From: an uncultured Holophagaceae bacterium
GTDB lineage: Bacteria > Acidobacteriota > Holophagae > Holophagales > Holophagaceae
Reading direction: 5' to 3'
Assembly (NCBI GenBank): GCA_903876615.1
Contig: CAIRAS010000265.1
Span: 1-23,475 of the forward strand
DNA: 23,475 bases
Each line of letters starts with the position of its first letter. Within the stretch, counting starts at the first letter, position 1. The translations under genes and the position numbers were made by a program. A model generated the notes under the pieces. That model did not search any database, had not been told where the DNA came from, and worked only from the letters and a program-made list of their open reading frames with translations. Below are positions 7,401 through 13,822 of the stretch, one piece after another.

Positions 7401-9899
7401 AAGAACGACTGGATCCCCGATCCCAAGCACCCCACCGAGTATCCCGCCCGAGGCGTGGCGAGGGACAACGCGATCTATTTCTTCGACGCGACGGACCCGG
7501 ACCGGCTCACCAGCAACATCGAGTACGCCTTCCGCATCGCCATCTCGGCCGCCGGCAACCAGGCCACCGCCACGCCGACCCTCCCCTTCATTGGGGCCAG
7601 CCTGGGCCGTCAGCTCTACACGGGCCAGTTCTACCCGCCCAGCTTCGGCGGCGTCCTGTGGCCCGGGGACCTCCTGTCCTTCGGGACCCAGGAAGGGAAC
7701 GGCAACCTCCAGATCCTGGACCGCAGCGGAGCCGTCACCACCACCCTGACCGCCAGCACCGCCATGTGGAGCGCGAGCGCCGCCCTGCTGAAGGGACCCA
7801 TCGGCACCGCCCGGACCCTCTACACCCGCATCCCCAATGGCACGGCCCTGCAGGCCTTCACCGACTCCGGAGCGTCCTTCGACGATGCCACCACGGGCCT
7901 GAAGAACTACGTGGCCACTTCGCTGTCAGCCACGTTGCCAGCCGGTCTGGCCCAGAAGAAGATCGTCCTCCAGCACGCGGCCGGGGCCGACATCACCAAG
8001 CTGGATGGCAGTGGGAAGCCCACGGCCAACCGGGCCAGCATCATGGGCGACATCATCAACTCCGCCCCGGCGGTCCTGGAATACAACTGGACTGACGTGA
8101 ACACCTCGTCGGGAACGCCGGGGAGCAAGTCGCTGAGCAGCTACGCGGATCTGGCCGCCCTGGGTGGTAGCCGCTTCCGGCTCATCCTGGTCGGCACCAA
8201 CCAGGGCTGGCTGCACGCCTTCGGCGAGGTCACCAAGACCGAGACCAGCGGCCTCATCACCGGGGCGGTCCAGGAGCTGTGGGCCTTCATGCCCACGGAC
8301 TTCCTGGGCCAGCTGGACTACCTGACAGACTCCAGCAAGCCCCACCGCTTCCTGGTGGACGGCAGCCCCACCCTCTACCACCTGGACCTGCCGCCCAGCG
8401 GGGGCGGGTCCGGCAATGGGCTGGTGGACAAGGGGACTGGGGAGCGCGCCGTGGCCATCTTCGGCCTCGGGAAGGGGGGGCGCAGCTATTACGCCCTGGA
8501 TGTGAGCAACCCCTTCGTGCCCAGCCTCCGCTGGGCGCTGGTGCCGGACGAGGCGGCCTCCTTCCCGGCCACCCGGATCAACTCTGGAGCGCCGACCCTC
8601 GCCACGGTGCAAGGCCTGCTGAAGAAGTTCGGGTTCTCCACCTCACCGCCCGCCATCGGCCGGGTCGTGGATGCCGATGGCAAGCTGCGCGACGCGGTCT
8701 TCCTGGGGGGCGGCTTCAGCACCCCCGAGGTGGAAGCGAACTACCCCGATGCCGCCTCCAAGCCGACCCTCCTCGGCCGGTCGGTCATGGCCCTGGATGC
8801 CTATTCCGGCAGCGTCCTGGCCGCCGTGGACCTGACCCTTGATACCGCCGCGGGGGGCTCCACGACCATTGGCCCCGTGGGCGCCGGCGTGGTGCCCTTC
8901 GAGTTTGTCCTCAACTCCGGCCTGGCCCAGCGGGCCTACTTCCTGGACTACCGGGGCGGCCTCTGGGCCTGGGGTTCCAGAGAGGTGGCCACGGCCGCGC
9001 CCTTCAACGGATTCCGCAAGGACAGCTCCAAGCTCTCGGACTGGAAGCTCCGCAAGGTCTACCAGGACGACAACGCAAACAAGGGGGCCCGCTACACCAC
9101 CCCGCCTGCCCCCTTCCGGGTGGGTCTCTTCCCCGGGGCGGCGGTATCGGGTTCGGCCATTCCCACAGCGGTGGGCATCGCCATGGTGAGCGGGGACCGC
9201 AACAACATCATGGACAGCGGTTACATCACCGCCACTAACCCCGCGCCCACCCGGCACCGCCTGACCGTGGTCTTCGACCGCCAGGACAGCCGGGGCTGGG
9301 CCCTCGACAGCGCCTCGGGCGCCGACAAGGGCATCACCTCCAGCCAGCTGAAGGACTTCACCCTCAACAACGTGGATACCACGCCCACCAACCTCTGCGA
9401 CGGCTCAGTACTCCGGGTGATCACGCCCGGCTGCGACAACTACTACCTCGCGCCCAAGACCGGCACTCCCGCCTTCGGCTACTACGTCAACTTCCCCGAG
9501 GCCGTCACCGGCAGCGCCTTCGTCGCCAAGGGGATCAACCCGCCTCTGGTGGTGGCCGGGAGCCTGTTCTACGCCACCTTCCTGCCCACCTCTTCGGACA
9601 TCTGCTCGGGCGGGGCTGGCACCACCTCCAGCTGGCTCCTCGGGAACGTGATGAGCCCCATCGTGACGGATACCCGGGCCGGCCGACTGGCGCCCAGCGG
9701 CCTCAAGCTGACCTGGCCGGGGCTGGCTTCGGATTTCATCGCCCTGGGCACCCGGGGCGCGCTCCAGGGGGGCCTGGCCGGGGGCGATACCGCTGCCGGC
9801 AGTCAGGGCAGCAGTGTCGCCGCTGCGCAGGTGGCCACCATCCTGGGCAACCCCGTCGAGCGCTATAACAAGCCACGGGTCTGGCGCACCGTGCACTAG
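4494..9899 (+). CDS. pilY1: PilY1-type pilus tip protein/adhesin with split vWA domain and C-terminal beta-propeller
   Basis: The 1801-residue product starts with a Sec signal peptide (basic MAHCRQSLFR, then a Leu/Ala core ending PARA|Q near residue 27). A MIDAS metal site of the von Willebrand A type begins at DFSTS (residues 61-65), with a candidate Thr in TPLTY (Thr755) and Asp in LFTDGVD (Asp796). From about residue 1030 the PilY1 beta-propeller domain is recognisable: GRQLYTGQFYPPSFGG, INSAPAVLEYNW, RFRLILVGTNQGWLHAF, ELWAFMPTDFL, RFLVDGSPTLYHLDL, AVAIFGLGKGGRSYYALDVS. A calcium-loop-like DADGKLRD lies at residues 1393-1400. PilY1 proteins sit at the pilus tip and control extension, adhesion and surface sensing. 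The protein is longer than Pseudomonas PilY1 (about 1160); the extra length is mainly the Ser/Thr/Gly-rich segment between residues 90 and 740. An AGGAG precedes the ATG. The gene ends the operon. Confidence 0.93.
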   Translation: MAHCRQSLFRFALALALGLLAAMPARAQLDPKLQSGSTDFLDLFQQSSSKSPKPEIVSVFDFSTSMKSLMFHPLYQNTDLADADIYREMVFTLTPGTATIPANNGYWVQASADGASSSCGFTINSDSSATFHRGTNDPACTWVGRGANGLGGCGGGSDYSVVNNTPPTLGVVATGHAGSSSINLIPVSNSSTYGANNHTSYTAGGAYSNTSSMSGISVSPAGPWTPGTTVTLTVTVKYVLAEGEASYTPYVSWSGADPVSWTDLGSGSYRSQATVIIPDFVATSTTVTHSPNSEYDYVQLAPIMVALSSSPNTPILDGGTIPAGAMLIFKTYFLIQGGAGHTSITWMSGADGGNVCNSYIFSGYTDAGKTLSSATSISDVPLPVYCTNGGAGGADARVDVAFADRPNVLIATTAWGGQALRKPDGSAVTAADASTCTRWGGANDVFSWIMAASHVRVSRTVVNGTGKSVKRTIDIPIPWKILDRSSTGVPLSSVTILDRQVKDGTTYGSGLQLEMDTCYKFVDQRTRSYPAFGDAAQDAYNGHTSVRLSTIAYRPAYVDWLFNGKYQSTDALAPNYTTDSALAGSFIVFDAVDATLVKNQDSASWGQGFGPTGTWGQIRVPSYNLDGSYAGVIYDEASRYRTPALTRVQAIKKAHVQSWVAHQAEVYWAFRCLDPVHEATPDPLTTWYPVAGTVTSLNNDSKTTLASASSYATPVGQDSGWTLLNNTAAQGPTSTTGNSVLGLSRLASLFATGDTPLTYAMARTLAQFNDASSVFNDVVGSPPTPCGKHFLILFTDGVDNNGNATLGSNPNLTTPYVTGTLGAETFSALLGNQTLIKTPALVNRDGANWNLFTFAAAAAHLADASLGTKGTDYLAARSQTASGRSPSGFLPFAIHQRNGVTYNPDHLVTTMTVGVSLAGQYTNPASPKRSLFLAALLGRPGLSSGVLSTYHAFRGWDQAAGTTIDNIDPKNDWIPDPKHPTEYPARGVARDNAIYFFDATDPDRLTSNIEYAFRIAISAAGNQATATPTLPFIGASLGRQLYTGQFYPPSFGGVLWPGDLLSFGTQEGNGNLQILDRSGAVTTTLTASTAMWSASAALLKGPIGTARTLYTRIPNGTALQAFTDSGASFDDATTGLKNYVATSLSATLPAGLAQKKIVLQHAAGADITKLDGSGKPTANRASIMGDIINSAPAVLEYNWTDVNTSSGTPGSKSLSSYADLAALGGSRFRLILVGTNQGWLHAFGEVTKTETSGLITGAVQELWAFMPTDFLGQLDYLTDSSKPHRFLVDGSPTLYHLDLPPSGGGSGNGLVDKGTGERAVAIFGLGKGGRSYYALDVSNPFVPSLRWALVPDEAASFPATRINSGAPTLATVQGLLKKFGFSTSPPAIGRVVDADGKLRDAVFLGGGFSTPEVEANYPDAASKPTLLGRSVMALDAYSGSVLAAVDLTLDTAAGGSTTIGPVGAGVVPFEFVLNSGLAQRAYFLDYRGGLWAWGSREVATAAPFNGFRKDSSKLSDWKLRKVYQDDNANKGARYTTPPAPFRVGLFPGAAVSGSAIPTAVGIAMVSGDRNNIMDSGYITATNPAPTRHRLTVVFDRQDSRGWALDSASGADKGITSSQLKDFTLNNVDTTPTNLCDGSVLRVITPGCDNYYLAPKTGTPAFGYYVNFPEAVTGSAFVAKGINPPLVVAGSLFYATFLPTSSDICSGGAGTTSSWLLGNVMSPIVTDTRAGRLAPSGLKLTWPGLASDFIALGTRGALQGGLAGGDTAAGSQGSSVAAAQVATILGNPVERYNKPRVWRTVH

Positions 9900-9937
9900 A
9901 GGGAGGGGCCCCGGGCCGGGCCGTGTAACCTAGGGGG

Positions 9938-9964
9938 AAGCCCTCTCCGTCGGGGGGGCTTTTC
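9938..9964 (+). terminator. Intrinsic terminator after pilY1
   Basis: Bases 9938-9947 pair with 9952-9961 (AAGCCCTCTC against GGGGGGGCTT, allowing two G-T pairs) around a CGTC loop, giving a 10-bp stem followed by a short T run. It sits 39 bases after the pilY1 stop and only 14 bases before the purU start codon, so it could also act within a purU leader. Confidence 0.7.
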
Positions 9965-9978
9965 CATCCTCCGGCCCC

Positions 9979-10833
9979 ATGCCCAAACCCACCGCCATCC
10001 TCCTCATTTCCTGCCCGGACCAGCGGGGCATCGTGGCGCGTCTGTCGACCTTCGTCTTCGAACGCGGCGGCAACATCGTGGACTCGGACCACCACTCGGA
10101 CCTGCAGGCAGGTCGCTTCCTGGGGCGCATCGAGTGGGAGGACGACTCCGACGCCGCAGGCCGGGTCCTGCTCCGGCAGGAGCTGGCGGCCGTGGCCGAT
10201 CCGATGGGCGGCCACTGGGAGCTGCACTTCTCGGATGTGGTGCCGCGCATCGCCATCTGGTGCAGCCGTCAGGAGCACTGCCTGCTGGACCTGCTCTGGC
10301 GCCACCAAGCCGGCGAGCTGGGCGCCGAGATCGCCTGCGTGGTCAGCAACCACGACCTGCTGCGCCGCCACGTGGCGCCCCTGGGCCTGCCCTTCCACGT
10401 CTTCCCCGTCACCGCCGCCACCAAGGCCGAACAGGAGCAGCAGCTGCTGGGGCTGCTGCGCCGCGAGCGGGTGGACCTGGTGATCCTGGCGAAGTATATG
10501 CAGGTGCTCAGCGGGGACTTCCTGCGGGCCTTTCCGGACGTCATCAACATCCACCACAGCTTCCTGCCCGCCTTCGCCGGGGCCCAGCCCTACCACCAGG
10601 CCCACGCCCGGGGGGTGAAGATCATCGGCGCCTCGGCGCACTTCGTCACCGAGGACCTGGATGCGGGCCCCATCATCGAGCAGGATGTTGTCCGCGTGAG
10701 CCACCGCGACACTGCCGAGGATCTGGTGCGCAAGGGCAAGGACATGGAGCGCCTCGCCCGCGCTCGGGCCGTGCGTCTGCACCTGAACCACCGGGTGCTC
10801 ACTTACGCCAACAAGACCGTGGTGTTCGAGTAG
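9979..10833 (+). CDS. purU: Formyltetrahydrofolate deformylase
   Basis: The enzyme hydrolyses 10-formyl-tetrahydrofolate to tetrahydrofolate and formate, balancing one-carbon pools and supplying formate for purine synthesis. The 284-residue length is normal for PurU. Residues 5-85 form the N-terminal ACT domain (ILLISCPDQRGIVARLSTFVFERGGNI). Residues 90-284 form the formyltransferase-like hydrolase domain with VVSNH, ILAKYMQVLS, INIHHSFLPAF and EDLDAGPIIEQ. By family knowledge Asn190, His192 and Asp228 are the catalytic triad. No clear Shine-Dalgarno lies before the ATG, and the pilY1 terminator ends 14 bases upstream. It is followed after three bases by an amidohydrolase gene. Confidence 0.97.
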   Translation: MPKPTAILLISCPDQRGIVARLSTFVFERGGNIVDSDHHSDLQAGRFLGRIEWEDDSDAAGRVLLRQELAAVADPMGGHWELHFSDVVPRIAIWCSRQEHCLLDLLWRHQAGELGAEIACVVSNHDLLRRHVAPLGLPFHVFPVTAATKAEQEQQLLGLLRRERVDLVILAKYMQVLSGDFLRAFPDVINIHHSFLPAFAGAQPYHQAHARGVKIIGASAHFVTEDLDAGPIIEQDVVRVSHRDTAEDLVRKGKDMERLARARAVRLHLNHRVLTYANKTVVFE

Positions 10834-10836
10834 GCC

Positions 10837-12243
10837 ATGTCCGAGCCCGCCGGCCGCACCCTCCTGCTCCGTGACGCCACCTGTGTGGCCACCATGGACG
10901 ACGCGGGACGGGAGCTGCAGGGGGCCTCCGTGTTCATCCGCGGCAACCGCATCGAGGCGATCGGCCCCGCTGAGACGCTGCCCGCCACTGCGGACGAGGT
11001 CATCGATGCCCGGGGCCACCTGGTACTGCCGGGGTTCGTGAACACCCACCACCACATGTTCCAGTCCCTCACGCGGGCGATCCCTGCGGTGCAGGACGCG
11101 GAGCTGTTCACCTGGCTGCGGGGCCTGTACCCCATCTGGGCGGGGCTCACGCCGGAGATGCTCCGGGTGTCCACCCAGGTGGCCATGGCGGAGCTGCTGC
11201 TGTCCGGCTGCACCACCACCAGCGATCACCTCTACCTGTTCCCCAACGGCTGCCGCCTGGACGACAGCATCGATGGCGCCCGCCTCGCCGGCATGCGCTT
11301 CACCGCCACCCGTGGGGCCATGAGCGTAGGCCAGAGCGCTGGCGGCCTGCCGCCGGACTCGGTGGTGGAGCGTGAAGCCGACATCCTCGCCGACATGGAC
11401 CGGCTGGTCGCGCGCTACCACGACCCTGCGCCGGGCTCGATGCTGCAGATCGCCCTGGCGCCCTGCTCGCCCTTCTCCGTGAGCCGCGAGCTCATGCGGG
11501 AGACGGCGCTGCTTGCGCGGCAGCGGGGCGTGCGGCTGCACACGCACCTGGCCGAGAACGACCACGACGTGGCCTACTCCCGGGAGAAGTTCGGCTGCAC
11601 GCCTGCGCAGTATGCGGAGGAGCTGGGCTGGGTGGGCGCGGACGTGTGGCATGCGCACTGCGTCAAGCTCGACGCGGCGGGCCAGGCCTGCTTTGCTGCC
11701 ACGGGCACCGGCGTGGCCCACTGCCCCTCGTCCAACATGCGCCTGGCCTCGGGCATCGCCCCGGTGCGCGCCATGCTCGACGCGGGCGTGCCCGTGGGTC
11801 TCGGCGTGGACGGCAGTGCCAGCAACGACGCCGCACACATGGTGGCCGAGGCGCGCATGGCCATGCTGCTGCAGCGGGTGGGCATCGCCGCGGAGCCCTA
11901 CGGCTGCGACCGGGGGCCGGGCGCCATGACCGTACGGGACACGCTCCGACTCGCGACCCGGGGCGGCGCCCGGGTGCTGGGGCGCAGCGATATCGGCCAG
12001 TTGGCCCCGGGCCTGTGCGCGGACCTGGCCCTCTTCGACCTCGACGCCCTGGGCTTCGCCGGCGGCGCGGTCCACGATCCCGTGGGAGCGCTGCTGCTCT
12101 GCGCCCCCGCCCCGGCGGCCTTCACCATCGTGGATGGCGTGGTCCGTGTCCGGCAGGGCCGCCTGGTGGCCTTCGAGCTGGAGCCGGTCCGGCAGCGCCA
12201 CAACGAGCTGGCGGCTGCGCTGGTGGCGGGCTCCAGCCGGTAG
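10837..12243 (+). CDS. 8-oxoguanine deaminase-like amidohydrolase
   Basis: This is a 468-residue metal-dependent hydrolase of the amidohydrolase superfamily (cytosine deaminase/TrzN/AtzB clade). Metal and catalytic residues are in place: His71-x-His73 (NTHHHMFQSLTR), His237 in HTHLAE with Glu240, the WHAHC histidine at 272 or 274, and Asp325 in GLGVDGSASND. The stretches HHHMFQSLTRAIPAVQ and FTATRGAMSVGQS are typical of proteins annotated as 8-oxoguanine deaminase (Pseudomonas Pa0142 type), which convert 8-oxoguanine to urate and ammonia. Related enzymes act on s-triazines or other aminated heterocycles, so the exact substrate is uncertain. The start is three bases after purU, so the pair is surely co-translated; both touch purine chemistry. 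Confidence 0.88.
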   Translation: MSEPAGRTLLLRDATCVATMDDAGRELQGASVFIRGNRIEAIGPAETLPATADEVIDARGHLVLPGFVNTHHHMFQSLTRAIPAVQDAELFTWLRGLYPIWAGLTPEMLRVSTQVAMAELLLSGCTTTSDHLYLFPNGCRLDDSIDGARLAGMRFTATRGAMSVGQSAGGLPPDSVVEREADILADMDRLVARYHDPAPGSMLQIALAPCSPFSVSRELMRETALLARQRGVRLHTHLAENDHDVAYSREKFGCTPAQYAEELGWVGADVWHAHCVKLDAAGQACFAATGTGVAHCPSSNMRLASGIAPVRAMLDAGVPVGLGVDGSASNDAAHMVAEARMAMLLQRVGIAAEPYGCDRGPGAMTVRDTLRLATRGGARVLGRSDIGQLAPGLCADLALFDLDALGFAGGAVHDPVGALLLCAPAPAAFTIVDGVVRVRQGRLVAFELEPVRQRHNELAAALVAGSSR

Positions 12244-12274
12244 TGGGACCTCTGCAAGCGCTTGCTGGGACCTC
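12244..12274. promoter_or_regulatory. Palindrome flanked by direct repeats
   Basis: The perfect 12-base palindrome GCAAGCGCTTGC (12254-12265) is flanked by two copies of TGGGACCTC (12244-12252 and 12266-12274) that are 22 bases apart, two helical turns. It lies immediately after the amidohydrolase stop codon. This is an operator-like arrangement. It is followed by a small hairpin, TCCCC 12273-12277 with GGGGA 12285-12289, that has no T-tract. Confidence 0.4.
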
Positions 12275-12290
12275 CCCAGGCGCGGGGGAA

Positions 12291-12306
12291 TACCCATTAA
12301 TGGGTA
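12291..12306. promoter_or_regulatory. Perfect 16-base palindrome, candidate operator
   Basis: TACCCATTAATGGGTA is a perfect inverted repeat with no spacer, in the AT-rich intergenic region 61 bases before the start of the 64-aa gene. The size and symmetry are those expected for a dimeric regulator site. No regulator gene is adjacent, so the binding protein is unknown. Confidence 0.5.
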
Positions 12307-12350
12307 ATCAATCAAGCGTATTTCACTTGGGTGCAGATTTTTATCTAATG

Positions 12351-12366
12351 GGCTACAGGAGTAGCC
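12351..12366 (+). promoter_or_regulatory. Hairpin carrying the ribosome binding site of the 64-aa gene
   Basis: GGCTAC (12351-12356) pairs perfectly with GTAGCC (12361-12366) around the loop AGGA. The Shine-Dalgarno AGGAG (12357-12361) occupies the loop and first stem base, and the ATG follows at 12367. A TATCTAAT at 12342-12349 could be a -10 box, which would place the transcript start close to the hairpin. The geometry could expose or control the ribosome binding site. Confidence 0.5.
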
Positions 12367-12561
12367 ATGCTGTTTCAACCGCAAGGTAGTGTCTACCTTT
12401 ACCCCGGCCGCCTGGTGGCGCAGACCGGTGGCCCCCCCCTGGTCATGGACCTGCAGCGCCGGCTCTACACCCCGGTGGAGGTGGAGTTCATCATCCCGGA
12501 TGACGAGACCCAGGGTCAGAAGCTGCGCACCGCGGGGTTCAACGCCCACTCGAGCCGCTGA
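12367..12561 (+). CDS. Small hypothetical protein, 64 aa
   Basis: I do not recognise this protein. It starts MLFQPQGSVYLYPGRL and contains VEVEFIIPDDETQ near residues 37-50; no signal peptide, membrane segment or cysteine is present. Its composition is natural and the ATG has a well-spaced AGGAG within a hairpin loop, which argues for a real gene despite its size. It is preceded by its own intergenic region with palindromes, so it is likely expressed as a single gene. It converges on the minus-strand barrel gene with a gap of four bases. The Tyr/Val/Pro-rich short strands suggest a small beta fold, but this is a guess. Confidence 0.55.
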   Translation: MLFQPQGSVYLYPGRLVAQTGGPPLVMDLQRRLYTPVEVEFIIPDDETQGQKLRTAGFNAHSSR

Positions 12562-12565
12562 GGGC

Positions 12566-13096
12566 TCAGAACCTCAGGGTGGCGCCGATGATGAGCCCCG
12601 TGGCCTTGAGGTTCTGTTCCACCGGGCTCCAGAAGCCTCGGGCCTCGACCCCCAGGCGGGGCGAGAGTTGGTAGCCCAGACCTCCGCCGAGTCCCAGGCG
12701 GGTCGCGGACTGGGTGGAAGGGGTGGTGCCGTTGGCGGTCAACCGCCACTGCTGGCCGCCCACGGAGCCGACGAGGTAGGGCCCGTGGTCCGGGTCCTCG
12801 TTCGGAAACCACAGCAGGTCCAGCATGAGGTCCACGGTCGTCACCGCGGTCTTGGTGCCGGGCAGGCCCGTCGTGTTGCCCTGGGGGATGTACTGCATGC
12901 CCAGGACGGGGCGCAGCACCAGCCCGCCGCTGTGGGGGATGGAGATGAAGACTGCAGCTCCCAGCCCGACCTGGTTGTTGGTCAGATCCTTCAGGTCGCC
13001 CATGGGCTGCAGGCCGTGGACGCGGACCCCGAAGGCGGCGTCCTGGCCCGAGAGGCTGAGGGCTGCGGTGATGAGCAGGACGGCAATCGGTTTCAT
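12566..13096 (-). CDS. Small outer-membrane beta-barrel protein
   Basis: The 176-residue protein has a Sec signal peptide (MKPIAVLLITAALSLSGQ, cleavage near residues 18-22). The mature part is made of alternating amphipathic strands, for example GLVLRPVLGMQYIP, GPYLVGSVGGQQWRL, ATRLGLGGGLGYQL, RLGVEARGFWSPV and ATGLIIGATLRF. It ends in Phe, the BAM-recognised C-terminal signature. This fits an eight-stranded OmpA/OmpW-sized porin-like barrel; function is unknown. The start at 13096 is chosen because the signal peptide begins there and because it is one base after the kdsC stop (TGA-G-ATG), implying coupling. An in-frame ATG at 13216 lies deep inside kdsC and is unlikely. Confidence 0.75.
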   Translation of the reverse strand: MKPIAVLLITAALSLSGQDAAFGVRVHGLQPMGDLKDLTNNQVGLGAAVFISIPHSGGLVLRPVLGMQYIPQGNTTGLPGTKTAVTTVDLMLDLLWFPNEDPDHGPYLVGSVGGQQWRLTANGTTPSTQSATRLGLGGGLGYQLSPRLGVEARGFWSPVEQNLKATGLIIGATLRF

Positions 13097-13097
13097 C

Positions 13098-13622
13098 TCA
13101 GGCCCCGTACTTGCCCACGGTGTCGGCCCAGCGACCCTGGGCCTTGAGTATCCGTTCGGCCACCAGCCGCAGCAGGCCAAGTCCGCCAGGGATCTCTGCC
13201 ACCCAGTGGCAGGCACCCTTCACCTCGGGGGCGGCATCCGAAGGGCAGCAGGCCAGTCCTACCCGGGAGAGCAGGGGCAGGTCCGGCAGGTCATCGCCCA
13301 GGTGGGCCACCTGGTCATAAGTCAGGCCGTATTTCGCGCAGAGCTGATCCAACACGGGCAGCTTGTCCAGGTGTCCCGCGAAGCAGTCCTCCACCCCCAG
13401 GTCCTCGGCCCGGTGCCGGGTGGCCGCGGCGTCCAGGCCGGAGATGAAGGCCACGGGAATGCCCGCCCGCTGCAGCCACTTGGTGGCCGCGCCGTCGCGC
13501 ACGTGGAAGTCCTTCGTGTGGCCCGGTTCCCGGCCATAGGTCAGGGCGCCCGGGGTGAGCACGCCGTCGATGTCGGTGCACAGCAGGCGGATCTTGGCAG
13601 CGCGCAGGTCCAGGTCGTCCAC
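13098..13622 (-). CDS. kdsC: 3-deoxy-D-manno-octulosonate-8-phosphate phosphatase
   Basis: The enzyme dephosphorylates KDO-8-phosphate to KDO for the inner core of lipopolysaccharide. It is a 174-residue C0-type HAD hydrolase, the normal size for KdsC. Motif I is CTDIDGVLT (Asp17, Asp19), motif II FISG (Ser61), the motif III Lys is Lys87, and motif IV is GDDLPDLPLL (Gly109-Asp110-Asp111, Asp114). The SGR of many KdsC proteins is SGL here. The start codon is GTG at 13622 with AGGAG about eight bases upstream on the minus strand. The next gene, an outer-membrane barrel, starts one base after the stop. It diverges from the arsR gene with a 200-base shared promoter region. Confidence 0.93.
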   Translation of the reverse strand: MDDLDLRAAKIRLLCTDIDGVLTPGALTYGREPGHTKDFHVRDGAATKWLQRAGIPVAFISGLDAAATRHRAEDLGVEDCFAGHLDKLPVLDQLCAKYGLTYDQVAHLGDDLPDLPLLSRVGLACCPSDAAPEVKGACHWVAEIPGGLGLLRLVAERILKAQGRWADTVGKYGA

Positions 13623-13774
13623 GGAAGTCTCCTCTATCAGCCTACCAACTCTGCCCCTCGGGCATGACCTCCGTCACGTTCCTCCTCTGAATTGCCAGTG
13701 CCATGGAAAGCTTGGTAGCTTGATGCTCCGATGGGTATACAGTTCCTTAGGGACAGTTGGCGGTTTTTTTGGAC

Positions 13775-13806
13775 TTGACAATAGTCAAAACTGAATGAAC
13801 ATAGTC
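13775..13806 (+). promoter_or_regulatory. Candidate promoter and operator of the arsR-efflux operon
   Basis: TTGAC (13775-13779) and GTCAA (13784-13788) form a perfect inverted repeat with a 4-base centre AATA. The left arm is also part of a consensus -35 box, TTGACA (13775-13780). A possible -10 box, CATAGT (13800-13805), follows with a long 19-base spacer. ATAGTC occurs at 13781 and again at 13801, exactly two helical turns apart. The site is 17 to 48 bases before the arsR start, in the right place for autorepression. Confidence 0.5.
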
Positions 13807-13822
13807 GCATGGAGTTGATTCC

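Noticed and set aside
9736..12549. A 937-codon open frame on the minus strand across pilY1 end, purU and the deaminase
   Set aside because: It is antisense to three well-supported genes, rich in Gly, Arg, His and Ala with no recognisable domain, as expected for the shadow frame of GC-rich coding DNA. Similar long antisense frames at 3789-5855, 14679-16697 and 18289-19920 were rejected for the same reason.
12558..12569. CTGAGGGCTCAG inverted repeat covering both convergent stop codons, as a bidirectional terminator
   Set aside because: The stem is only four to five base pairs with a very small loop and there is no T-tract on either strand.
13642..13677. Tiny minus-strand frame of 11 codons with AGGAGG upstream, ending just before kdsC (possible leader peptide)
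   Set aside because: The spacing of AGGAGG to the GTG is only three bases, the peptide has no run of a regulatory amino acid, and no attenuator hairpin follows it.
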